From: Candidatus Omnitrophota bacterium
GTDB taxonomy: Bacteria; Omnitrophota; Omnitrophia; Omnitrophales; JACROU01
Assembly: GCA_016206875.1 (NCBI GenBank)
Contig: JACQQR010000186.1
Location: 1 to 31,898 of the forward strand
Length of the DNA: 31,898 bases
Reading direction: 5' to 3'
Shown: piece by piece, positions 1-6,750 of the stretch
How positions within the stretch are numbered: the stretch's first letter is position 1
Layout: each line of letters starts with the position of its first letter
The notes under the pieces: generated by a model
Told to the model about the DNA's origin: nothing
Databases searched by the model: none
Seen by the model: only the letters and a program-made list of their open reading frames with translations
Program-made: the position numbers and the translations under genes

Positions 1-720
1 CTAGTGGGCGCTTTTGGAGCGGGGTTCATTCCCACGGGTAGTCAGGATCCGTATGCCCTTCGGCGTGCCGCGGGCGGGATTGTAAAAATCATCCGCGCGT
101 TCGGATTTTCATTTTCTCTGGACAGGTTAGTGAAAGATTCAAAATGGGGGTACGGAAGTGAACGGAATTTTTCACCGGAAACGGAAGCCAAGCTCAAGCA
201 ATTTTTCCGGGAGCGCCTGTTTTTTGAATTGAATCTGAAACCCGGCACAAGGGACTATGAAATCCTGGATGCCGTTGCCGCATCCGGATTTAATGATGTA
301 AGCGATGTGCTGAAACGGTTTGAAGAGCTTCGGAGTTTAGCCGGAAATCAGGAGCAAAAATTTCTTCGCGCTGCGAAAATAGTGGAACGGACAGGCAATA
401 TTTTAAAAGGCGTGAAAGAAAAAATTGCAAATGAAGTGCACTCAAGCGATATCCAGGAGCCCCTCGAAAAAGATTTACTGCGTATTTATCTTGAGAATGA
501 ATCCAAGTTCAATGAGCGGATCCGCCTGAGGGATTATTCAGGCGCCACCTGTTTGTACGGAGATGTATTTTATGAACCCGTGCACCGTTTTTTTGACCAG
601 GTGATGGTGAATGCGGAAGACGCAAAAGTGCGCGCAGGGCGCCAGGCGCTCGTGAAAAAAATCTATTCGCTTTACGCTTCGCAAATCGCAGATTTGTCGT
701 TGGTGAGCGGTTTGAAATAA
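1..720 (+). CDS. glyS: Glycyl-tRNA synthetase beta subunit, C-terminal part (5' truncated by window edge)
   Basis: The beta subunit of the bacterial alpha2beta2-type glycyl-tRNA synthetase charges tRNA-Gly together with GlyQ in the cytoplasm. The reading frame is open from base 1, so the gene starts outside the window; the GTG at base 4 is internal. Visible family signatures are GFIPTGSQDPYALRRAAGG near the start of the fragment and FFDQVMVNAEDAKVRAGRQ near the end, inside the DALR-like anticodon-binding domain. The last 239 or so residues of a protein usually near 690 residues are present. ppdK follows 51 bases downstream on the same strand and may be co-transcribed; glyS-ppdK adjacency occurs in several bacterial groups. 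Confidence 0.95.
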   Translation, partial: LVGAFGAGFIPTGSQDPYALRRAAGGIVKIIRAFGFSFSLDRLVKDSKWGYGSERNFSPETEAKLKQFFRERLFFELNLKPGTRDYEILDAVAASGFNDVSDVLKRFEELRSLAGNQEQKFLRAAKIVERTGNILKGVKEKIANEVHSSDIQEPLEKDLLRIYLENESKFNERIRLRDYSGATCLYGDVFYEPVHRFFDQVMVNAEDAKVRAGRQALVKKIYSLYASQIADLSLVSGLK

Positions 721-771
721 ACAAGATATTAAAATTCGCATTTCGAATTTAATCGGAAAGGAAACACTAGA

Positions 772-3465
772 ATGGCAACGCTCGTAACCTCCAAGAAAGG
801 CAGGACGGAAGTGAAGAAACAGGCAAAGAAACAATCAAAAAAGAAATTCGTGTATTTTTTTGGAAACGGCAAGGCGGAAGGCAAAGCCGATATGAAGCAA
901 CTTTTGGGCGGTAAAGGCGCCAACCTTTGTGAAATGACTAACCTGGGTATTCCGGTGCCGGCCGGATTTACTATCACCACGGAAGTTTGCGATTTGTACT
1001 ACAAAAATAATAAGAACTGGCCGGCAGGTTTGGAAGGCGAGATTCGTGAGCATTTGGCCAGGCTGGAAAAAGCCATGGGCGCAAAATTGGGCGATCGCAA
1101 TGCGCCGCTTTTAGTCTCTGTGCGCAGCGGCGCCGCCGTTTCCATGCCCGGTATGATGGACACCGTGCTGAATCTTGGGTTAAATTCAGATGTGGTTCAG
1201 GGCATCATCATTAAAACAGAAAACGAACGCTTTGCTTGGGACAGCTATCGGCGTTTCATACAAATGTTCGGCGATGTGGTGATGGGCGTTGAGCATGAGG
1301 CCTTCGAACATATTTTGGCCGCCAAGAAAAAACAGGTGGGCGCCTTACAAGATATGAATCTTTCGGCGGCCGATTTGAAAGATATTGTGCGTCAGTATAA
1401 AAAAATCTACAAAGACCACACCGGAGAAGAGTTTCCGCAGGACCCTATCGAACAGCTTTTTAAGGCCATCAATGCTGTGTTCGGCTCTTGGAACAATCCC
1501 CGCGCGCTCAAATACCGTGAACTCAATAGCATTAAGGGCTTGATTGGAACCGCAGTAAACGTCCAATCTATGGTGTTTGGCAATATGGGCGAGACCTCGG
1601 GCACAGGCGTATGTTTCTCACGCGATCCTTCCACCGGTGAAAATGTTTTTTACGGAGAGTACTTGATCAATGCGCAAGGTGAAGACGTGGTGGCCGGTAT
1701 CCGCACACCGAAACCGCTTGGCGTGCTGAAGAAAGACATGCCGGTTGTGTATAAAGAGCTCGTGGGCTATAGAGACAAGCTGGAGGACCACTACCGCGAC
1801 ATGCAGGACATGGAATTCACTATTCAAGAAGGGAAACTCTATATTTTGCAAACCCGCAGCGGAAAACGCACGGCCAAGGCCGCGGTGAGAATTGCCTGCG
1901 ACTTTGTGCGCGAGAAAGTAATCAATGAGCGAGAGGCCGTGCTGCGTGTTCAGCCGAAACAACTCGACCAGCTACTCCATCCCACATTTGATCCCAAAGT
2001 GAAGAAAAAGAAAATCGCCAAAGGACTTCCGGCTTCTCCGGGCGCCGCTTCCGGCGAGGTGGTGTTTACCGCGGAGCATGCCGAGGAATTGGCGAAGAAA
2101 GGAACCAAGGTAATTTTGGTTCGCGAAGAAACTTCTCCGGAAGACATCGCCGGAATGAACGCCGCGCAGGGAATTTTAACGGCGCGCGGAGGCATGACTT
2201 CGCACGCAGCCGTGGTGGCCCGCGGAATGGGCAAATGCTGCGTAGCCGGAGTGAGCGAGCTTGAAATTGATTATGATCAAAAACTATTTAAAGCAGGCGG
2301 CGCGGAAGTTCGCGAAGGCGATTGGATTTCGCTCGACGGGTCGCTCGGCGAGGTGTATTTGGGCCAAGTGAAAACTGCGGAGCCCCAGCTCGATCAGGAT
2401 TTCGATCGCATGATGAAATGGGCCGACAAATACCGGAAAATCGGCGTGCGCACCAACGCCGACACACCGCATGACGCTCAAGTGGCGCGCAAGTTTGGCG
2501 CTGAAGGCATCGGGCTTTGCCGTACCGAGCATATGTTTTTCGAAGCCGACCGGATCATTGCCATGCGTGAAATGATTTTGGCCGAAACCACGGAAGATCG
2601 CGAAAAAGCGCTGGGAAAACTTTTGCCGATTCAACGCCGCGATTTCGAAGGCATTTTTGTGGCCATGGACGGGCTGCCGGTCACGGTTCGTTTGCTGGAT
2701 CCGCCGCTGCATGAATTCTTGCCGCAAGAAGAGGAGTCGCAGCAGGAAATGGCCAAGGTGATGGGCGTCTCTTGTGAGGTGATTCGGCATAAAGTGCATC
2801 TCTTAAATGAGTTTAACCCCATGCTTGGACATCGAGGCTGCCGCCTGGGAATTACCTATCCGGAAATTTACGAAATGCAGGTTCGCGCCATTGTTGAGGC
2901 TGCGCTTAGCGTAAAGCGCAAAGGAGTCACCGTGCATCCGGAAATCATGATTCCGCTGGTGGGAACGCTCAGGGAATTTACTTTCTTAAAGGAGAGGTCG
3001 CTTAAGGTCATTGAGCAGATATTTGCCGAGAAGAAAGATAAAGTGAGTTACTCCATCGGCACCATGATTGAAGTTCCCCGCGCGGCGCTTGTGGCGGATG
3101 AAATTGCCCGCGAAGCCGAGTTTTTCTCCTACGGCACCAATGACTTGACCCAGATGACGTACGGATTTTCCCGTGATGACGCGGCGGTGTTTCTCGAGCA
3201 CTATCTTGCCCTTGAGATTATTGACCGGGATCCATTTCAATCGATTGATACGGTTGGCGTGGGCAAGCTCATGAAAATGGGCATTGAGGCGGGGCGAAAA
3301 ACCCGTCCGAATCTAAAGGTTGGGATTTGCGGAGAGCAGGGAGGCGATCCGGATTCAGTGTCGTTCTGTAATTCGGTGGGCATGAATTATGTGAGCTGCT
3401 CTCCTTATCGGGTTCCCATTGCCCGCCTCGCTGCCGCGCAGGCCTCGCTGAGGCAAAAAAAATAG
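772..3465 (+). CDS. ppdK: Pyruvate, phosphate dikinase
   Basis: PPDK interconverts pyruvate + ATP + Pi and PEP + AMP + PPi, working in glycolysis or gluconeogenesis in the cytosol. The 897 residues cover the whole family: N-terminal ATP-grasp domain (KGANLCEMTNLGIPVPAGFT, SVRSGAAVSMPGMMDTVLNL), the swivelling phosphohistidine domain (GGMTSHAAVVARG, catalytic His478), and the C-terminal PEP/pyruvate TIM barrel (GTNDLTQMTYGFSRDD, GICGEQGGDP, catalytic Cys853). The start has a good ribosome site (GGAAAGGAAAC about 8 bases upstream). Two oddities: a Lys-rich N-terminal extension of about 22 residues before the usual YVYFFG start, and Gln in GEQGGDP where the family normally has His. Both catalytic residues are intact, so an active enzyme is expected. 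Confidence 0.97.
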   Translation: MATLVTSKKGRTEVKKQAKKQSKKKFVYFFGNGKAEGKADMKQLLGGKGANLCEMTNLGIPVPAGFTITTEVCDLYYKNNKNWPAGLEGEIREHLARLEKAMGAKLGDRNAPLLVSVRSGAAVSMPGMMDTVLNLGLNSDVVQGIIIKTENERFAWDSYRRFIQMFGDVVMGVEHEAFEHILAAKKKQVGALQDMNLSAADLKDIVRQYKKIYKDHTGEEFPQDPIEQLFKAINAVFGSWNNPRALKYRELNSIKGLIGTAVNVQSMVFGNMGETSGTGVCFSRDPSTGENVFYGEYLINAQGEDVVAGIRTPKPLGVLKKDMPVVYKELVGYRDKLEDHYRDMQDMEFTIQEGKLYILQTRSGKRTAKAAVRIACDFVREKVINEREAVLRVQPKQLDQLLHPTFDPKVKKKKIAKGLPASPGAASGEVVFTAEHAEELAKKGTKVILVREETSPEDIAGMNAAQGILTARGGMTSHAAVVARGMGKCCVAGVSELEIDYDQKLFKAGGAEVREGDWISLDGSLGEVYLGQVKTAEPQLDQDFDRMMKWADKYRKIGVRTNADTPHDAQVARKFGAEGIGLCRTEHMFFEADRIIAMREMILAETTEDREKALGKLLPIQRRDFEGIFVAMDGLPVTVRLLDPPLHEFLPQEEESQQEMAKVMGVSCEVIRHKVHLLNEFNPMLGHRGCRLGITYPEIYEMQVRAIVEAALSVKRKGVTVHPEIMIPLVGTLREFTFLKERSLKVIEQIFAEKKDKVSYSIGTMIEVPRAALVADEIAREAEFFSYGTNDLTQMTYGFSRDDAAVFLEHYLALEIIDRDPFQSIDTVGVGKLMKMGIEAGRKTRPNLKVGICGEQGGDPDSVSFCNSVGMNYVSCSPYRVPIARLAAAQASLRQKK

Positions 3466-3476
3466 AATACAAAAAT

Positions 3477-3545
3477 GTGAAGCGTCGTTCGTGAAACGTG
3501 AAGCGCAAACCAAAAGTATTTCACGCTTCACGAGCAACGCTTCAC
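3477..3545. repeat. Imperfect inverted repeat of GTGAAGCG units between ppdK and the sigma gene
   Basis: A 26-base arm at 3477-3502 (starting GTGAAGCGTCGTTCGTGAA) is complementary to 3520-3545 with three mismatches, around a 17-base loop. Within the arms the unit CGTGAA or GTGAAGCG recurs. It lies 11 bases after the ppdK stop, so the RNA hairpin could act as a terminator or mRNA stabiliser, although no clean T-run follows. It may instead be a dispersed genomic repeat. Confidence 0.7.
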
Positions 3546-3589
3546 GATGTTGTGCTTTTGTGCGCTTAAGCTCCAATTCAACATAGTCG

Positions 3590-3595
3590 TATAAT
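3590..3595 (+). promoter_or_regulatory. Consensus -10 box (TATAAT) for the sigma gene
   Basis: A perfect TATAAT lies 8 bases upstream of the ATG at 3604. No convincing -35 hexamer is visible at 16-18 bases spacing. Transcription would start at about 3602-3603, almost at the start codon, and no Shine-Dalgarno is present in ACATTTCT, so the transcript may be leaderless. Confidence 0.5.
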
Positions 3596-3603
3596 ACATT
3601 TCT

Positions 3604-4509
3604 ATGCGGAAACGATTCGAAAAGACAAAACCGGGTGTAGTGCGTGTGACGAGCTCAGGCCAGTCCGTCCAGCAGACCCCGATGTCTATTTACCTCCGGC
3701 AAATCGAAAAAATTCCGCTCTTGACTCCCCAGGAAGAAATTGATCTTGCCAAGAAAATTGCAACCAGAACCAAGGGCTCGCTTCAAGCCCGCCATCGGAT
3801 GATTCGAAGCAATCTCAGGTTGGTGATCAGCATTGCCAAACGCTACACCAATATAGGACTTTCTTTTTCTGACCTGGTGGAAGAGGGCAACATCGGCTTA
3901 ATGCGCGCCGTGGACAAATTTAACTGGAAAAAAGGATACCGTTTTTCCACATACGCCTCCTGGTGGATTAAGCAGGCGATTATGCGCGCATTATCCAATC
4001 AGGGAAAAACGATCCGGATTCCGGTGTACATGTTCGATATCGTTTCCAAATGGCGCAAAGTGCGCGATGCGCTTACGCAAAAGCTCGACCGGGCGCCTAC
4101 GCGCGGTGAAATTGCCAAGTACATGAAAATTCCCGCCGCAAAAATCAAAGAAATCGAAGGCATTGCCAATAAGCCCAGTTCGCTCAACGCGCCGATTAGC
4201 ATTGACGGAGCCGCCGAGCTTATTGACGTGATTCAGGATGAAAATTACGACAGGCCGATTCATGATACCGATGAAATTTTCAAAACAGAACGGATTGATC
4301 ATTTGCTCGACTGTCTGGATGAACGGGAGAGAAAAGTGATTGTCCTTCGTTTTGGTTTGCGGGGTTTGGAGCCGCGCACGCTTGAGGAAACAGCGAAACA
4401 GTTTAATATCACCCGCGAGCGAGTGCGGCAAATAGAAGGCATTGCGATTCGCAAAATCAAGTCGCAATTAATGGTAGAACACGACAAGCTTGAGAATTAT
4501 GTATATTAA
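3604..4509 (+). CDS. Sigma-70 family RNA polymerase sigma factor (group 1/2 type, no region 1.1)
   Basis: This protein directs RNA polymerase to promoters. Its 301 residues contain region 1.2 (TPMSIYLRQIEKIPLLTPQE, about 25-45), regions 2.1-2.4 (RLVISIAKRYTNIGLSFSDL, then GYRFSTYASWWIKQAIMRAL, about 77-135), a region 3 (about 145-200) and region 4 with the helix-turn-helix (TLEETAKQFNITRERVRQIE, about 260-280). There is no acidic region 1.1 and no non-conserved insertion, so it resembles RpoS/HrdB-like group 2 factors or a short primary sigma. I cannot say which, so I give no symbol. The stop codon TAA coincides with the 3-base target duplication of the element that follows. The alternative start Met27 (3682) also lacks a ribosome site. 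Confidence 0.93.
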   Translation: MRKRFEKTKPGVVRVTSSGQSVQQTPMSIYLRQIEKIPLLTPQEEIDLAKKIATRTKGSLQARHRMIRSNLRLVISIAKRYTNIGLSFSDLVEEGNIGLMRAVDKFNWKKGYRFSTYASWWIKQAIMRALSNQGKTIRIPVYMFDIVSKWRKVRDALTQKLDRAPTRGEIAKYMKIPAAKIKEIEGIANKPSSLNAPISIDGAAELIDVIQDENYDRPIHDTDEIFKTERIDHLLDCLDERERKVIVLRFGLRGLEPRTLEETAKQFNITRERVRQIEGIAIRKIKSQLMVEHDKLENYVY

Positions 4510-4762
4510 GAGCCTATCTGGTTATCAAATTTCGCGTAATTGTTTAGCCCGCTCGAGGTTCGCGGCCCCTCTCCCTCGCGAGAGGGAGAGGGATTAAGGG
4601 TGAGGGTGGGTGGTCAAAAGGGCACGCAATTTCGAACCCTCACCCCTTCCCCTCTCCCTTAAAAGGGAGAGGGGCCGCGTGGAGGAGACAATAGCCTTCC
4701 GCTTACCTCAGAACGCTAAATAATTACAATTTCGCTTCGAAATTTGATAACCGGACAGGCTC
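4510..4762. mobile_element. MITE-like non-coding element, copy 1 (253 bp, TAA target duplication)
   Basis: Terminal inverted repeats of 25 bases lie at 4510-4534 and 4738-4762, both beginning GAGCCTRTCYGG (2 mismatches in 25). TAA directly flanks both ends (4507-4509 and 4763-4765), as expected for a 3-base target duplication. Inside, 4561-4576 and 4664-4679 are perfect 16-base inverted repeats, and two hairpins occur: 4567-4577 with 4582-4592 (11 bp, loop GCGA) and 4649-4660 with 4663-4674 (12 bp, loop AA). No coding capacity is seen. The TNA-type duplication and GAGCC ends resemble IS5-family elements, so mobilisation in trans by an IS5-like transposase is possible (inference). It separates the sigma gene from apt. 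Confidence 0.8.
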
Positions 4763-4785
4763 TAAAGGCGTATGAGGAAAAAAAA

Positions 4786-5319
4786 GTGCCTACAGTGATT
4801 CAGGTGGCTCGCCTTAAGGAGAGAATTCGTGATATCGCTGATTTTCCCAAAAAGGGAATTGTCTTCAAGGACATCACTACGTTAATTAAAGATGCCGAGT
4901 GCTTGAAACTGGTTTGTGATTTATTTGCCGAGGAGGCCGCCAAATTTGATGTGGATGTGGTCATCGGGGTCGAGTCGCGCGGATTTATATTCGCTCCCAT
5001 TGTTGCCAGTTGCCTGGGCGTAGGCTTTGTGCCGGTGCGCAAAAAAGGGAAACTCCCGCACAAAATCGTTTCCGTTTCTTACAATCTAGAATATGGCAAA
5101 GATTCTTTAGAAGTTCATAAAGACGCTATCTCCAAGGGAGACAGGGTGTTGGTGATTGACGATGTTTTAGCCACGGGCGGTACTTCAAGCGCGGTGGCGC
5201 GTCTCGTGGAAAAGTTGGGCGGCAAAGTAGAAGCTTTCGGTTTTCTCATCGACCTCACCTTTCTCAAAGGCCGCGCTAAACTTAAGAAATACCCTGTTTT
5301 TTCACTCATTCAGTATTAG
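4786..5319 (+). CDS. apt: Adenine phosphoribosyltransferase
   Basis: APT converts adenine and PRPP to AMP and PPi in purine salvage. The 177 residues show the family N-terminus (RLKERIRDIADFPKKGIVFK), the flexible catalytic region (VIGVESRGFIFAPIVA and PVRKKGKLPHKI), and the PRPP-binding loop VLVIDDVLATGGTSSA. I chose the GTG at 4786 because GAGG lies about 9 bases upstream and the length then matches the usual 170-180 residues. A longer frame begins at a TTG (4744), but that codon lies inside the terminal repeat of the preceding mobile element and is unlikely to be used. A strong terminator-like palindrome follows immediately, so apt may be the last gene of its transcript. Confidence 0.95.
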   Translation: MPTVIQVARLKERIRDIADFPKKGIVFKDITTLIKDAECLKLVCDLFAEEAAKFDVDVVIGVESRGFIFAPIVASCLGVGFVPVRKKGKLPHKIVSVSYNLEYGKDSLEVHKDAISKGDRVLVIDDVLATGGTSSAVARLVEKLGGKVEAFGFLIDLTFLKGRAKLKKYPVFSLIQY

Positions 5320-5320
5320 G

Positions 5321-5358
5321 AAAAAAGTGACTGTCACTTTAGTGACTGTCACTTTTTT
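5321..5358 (+). terminator. Long hairpin with T-run after apt, made of two AGTGACTGTCACT units
   Basis: AAAAAAGTGAC (5321-5331) pairs perfectly with GTCACTTTTTT (5348-5358); after one T-T mismatch, GTCACT (5333-5338) pairs with AGTGAC (5341-5346) around a TT loop. The structure starts one base after the apt stop region and ends in a T-run, so it should terminate transcription, probably in both directions. The 18 bases at 5341-5358 recur exactly at 10783-10800. Confidence 0.85.
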
Positions 5359-5393
5359 CCCTTTTTTCATAATCGATAACAACCGGAGGAAAT

Positions 5394-5966
5394 ATGTTCA
5401 AAAAATTAGTGATAGGCGGCGTACTTGGCGGCATTATTGTGTTTGCCTGGGGCGCTATTTCCTGGATGGTACTTCCTTTTCATGTAGCACAAATGAAACA
5501 GTTTACGGACGAAGCGGCTGTGCAAACCACAGTCATGCTGAATGTGGATGCGCAAATCGCGGGGATTTACACTTTCCCCAGTTGTCCAAAGCACAAAACC
5601 GCAAGTCCGCAAGCGCAGCAAGAGCTAGGGAAGCAAGCGTGCGCGCAAATGGAGCACGGGCCGATGGGATATATTGTAGTGAATCCCAAAGGAATCGGTT
5701 CTCTCGTGCTTCTTTTTGTGAAGGCATTTCTGATGCAACTGGCTGGGGCGCTTTTGGCCGTGTGGCTTTTGCTTCAAGCTAAACTTAAAACTTATTCAGG
5801 CCGGTATTTGTTCCTCGTTGTTTTTTCAGTCGCAGTGGCTATTCTGGGTTATCTTCCGGCATGGAACTGGTCAGGCTATCCTTGCCTGGCGACGCTGTTA
5901 CACATGGCGGATGTGGTGATCGGCTATATTTTGGCCGGCCTGGTTCTGGCAAAAGTAACGGAGTAA
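5394..5966 (+). CDS. Small integral membrane protein of unknown function
   Basis: The 190 residues carry a hydrophobic N-terminal helix (about 4-26), a soluble loop of about 70 residues (27-98) with Cys in FPSCPKHK and GKQACAQM, and three more hydrophobic segments (about 103-128, 137-157, 168-187). This suggests four transmembrane helices with the loop probably outside. The start has a strong ribosome site (CGGAGG about 7 bases upstream). The segment WMVLPFHVAQMKQFTDEAAV looks like a conserved motif of an uncharacterised family I have seen in other bacteria, but I cannot name a function. It stands between two hairpins (5321-5358 and 5974-6007), so it is probably transcribed alone. Confidence 0.85.
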   Translation: MFKKLVIGGVLGGIIVFAWGAISWMVLPFHVAQMKQFTDEAAVQTTVMLNVDAQIAGIYTFPSCPKHKTASPQAQQELGKQACAQMEHGPMGYIVVNPKGIGSLVLLFVKAFLMQLAGALLAVWLLLQAKLKTYSGRYLFLVVFSVAVAILGYLPAWNWSGYPCLATLLHMADVVIGYILAGLVLAKVTE

Positions 5967-5973
5967 GTGCTCC

Positions 5974-6007
5974 GGGGACGGTTCTCTCTCGGGGGAGAGC
6001 CGTTCCT
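5974..6007 (+). terminator. Strong hairpin with GGGACGGTTCTC motif between the membrane protein and the J-protein
   Basis: Bases 5974-5988 pair with 5993-6007 (15 bp counting G-T wobbles) around a TCGG tetraloop. No long T-run follows, so termination is uncertain; it could equally be a REP-type palindrome. The 12-mer GGGACGGTTCTC is also present at 20666-20677. Confidence 0.65.
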
Positions 6008-6024
6008 TATCTTCGAGAGATCTC

Positions 6025-6729
6025 ATGACAGGGGACAAAAATTATTATAAAGTTTTGGAAGTTCCGGAAAGCGCAAATATAGAACCGATCAAAAAAGCGT
6101 ATCGCAAGCTCGCCATTCGATTCCATCCGGATAAAAACCCCGGCAACAAGCAAGCCGAAGAAAAGTTCAAAGAAGTTTCCGAAGCTTATTATGTGTTGTC
6201 GGATGCCAAACGCCGCCAGGAATACGATCTATTTCGCAAAAGCGGATTTGCCGGAGCCGGGGGCGCGCGGCCCGGGGGCGGGTTCCGTCCCGGTGCCGGC
6301 GGCGGGGCGTATACTTCAGGGTTTAATTTTGATGATTTTCTGAACGCCATGCGCGGCCAAAAACAATCTTTCGGCGGGATTGATTTGGGCGATTTGTTTG
6401 GGGATGTATTTGGAGGTGCCCGGCGCGGCGGCCGGGGAGCTCAGGCGCGGTACTATACAACCGGCGGATTTGATGAAGATATTGAAGAGCAAGAATATGG
6501 CCGGCCGGAAAAGGCGGATACCGATATACGAATTTCGGCTAAAATTTCTTCGGAGCGGGCCCGGCGCGGCGGAAAAATTATGATCAAGACGCGAGACGGG
6601 AAAACCATAGCCGTCACTATTCCCGTGGGACTGAAGGACGGCCAAACGCTTCGAGTGCGCGGTCATGGAAAAATTTGCCCCTGCTGTGACAAGCGGGGAG
6701 ATTTGCTCTTAAAAGTTGGAGTTCAATAA
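6025..6729 (+). CDS. DnaJ/CbpA-like J-domain protein, short form with a CPCC motif
   Basis: This is a co-chaperone expected to stimulate the ATPase of a DnaK-type Hsp70. Residues 5-70 form a J domain with His34-Pro35-Asp36 in RFHPDKNPGN. Residues about 75-150 are a Gly/Phe-rich linker. Residues about 165-234 match only one beta-barrel C-terminal domain (ARRGGKIMIKTRDGKT, IPVGLKDGQTLRVRGHGK). It lacks the DnaJ zinc-finger domain and the second C-terminal and dimerisation domains of CbpA, so at 234 residues it is short. The loop that is usually Pro/Gly rich here reads GKICPCCDKRGD, putting three Cys (218, 220, 221) into a possible metal or redox site. The Cld-family gene follows 21 bases downstream. 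Confidence 0.88.
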   Translation: MTGDKNYYKVLEVPESANIEPIKKAYRKLAIRFHPDKNPGNKQAEEKFKEVSEAYYVLSDAKRRQEYDLFRKSGFAGAGGARPGGGFRPGAGGGAYTSGFNFDDFLNAMRGQKQSFGGIDLGDLFGDVFGGARRGGRGAQARYYTTGGFDEDIEEQEYGRPEKADTDIRISAKISSERARRGGKIMIKTRDGKTIAVTIPVGLKDGQTLRVRGHGKICPCCDKRGDLLLKVGVQ

Positions 6730-6750
6730 GAGAAGAAGAGGAGACTTCTG

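Noticed and set aside
4..720. GTG at base 4 as a start codon
   Set aside because: The frame is open to base 1 and the homology to GlyS is internal, so the gene is simply cut by the window edge.
2284..2799. 171-residue open frame on the - strand
   Set aside because: It lies entirely antisense within ppdK, has no recognisable domain, and reflects the codon pattern of the real gene.
3477..3545. CRISPR-like array of GTGAAGCG units
   Set aside because: Units are only a few, irregular and form one inverted repeat; there are no spacers of constant length and no cas genes.
4744..4785. TTG-initiated 14-residue extension of apt
   Set aside because: The codons lie in and just beyond the terminal repeat of the mobile element and have no ribosome site; GTG at 4786 fits better.
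5327..5782. 151-residue frame on the + strand overlapping the membrane-protein gene
   Set aside because: It begins in the terminator palindrome and runs out of frame through a gene with a strong ribosome site and clear transmembrane helices.
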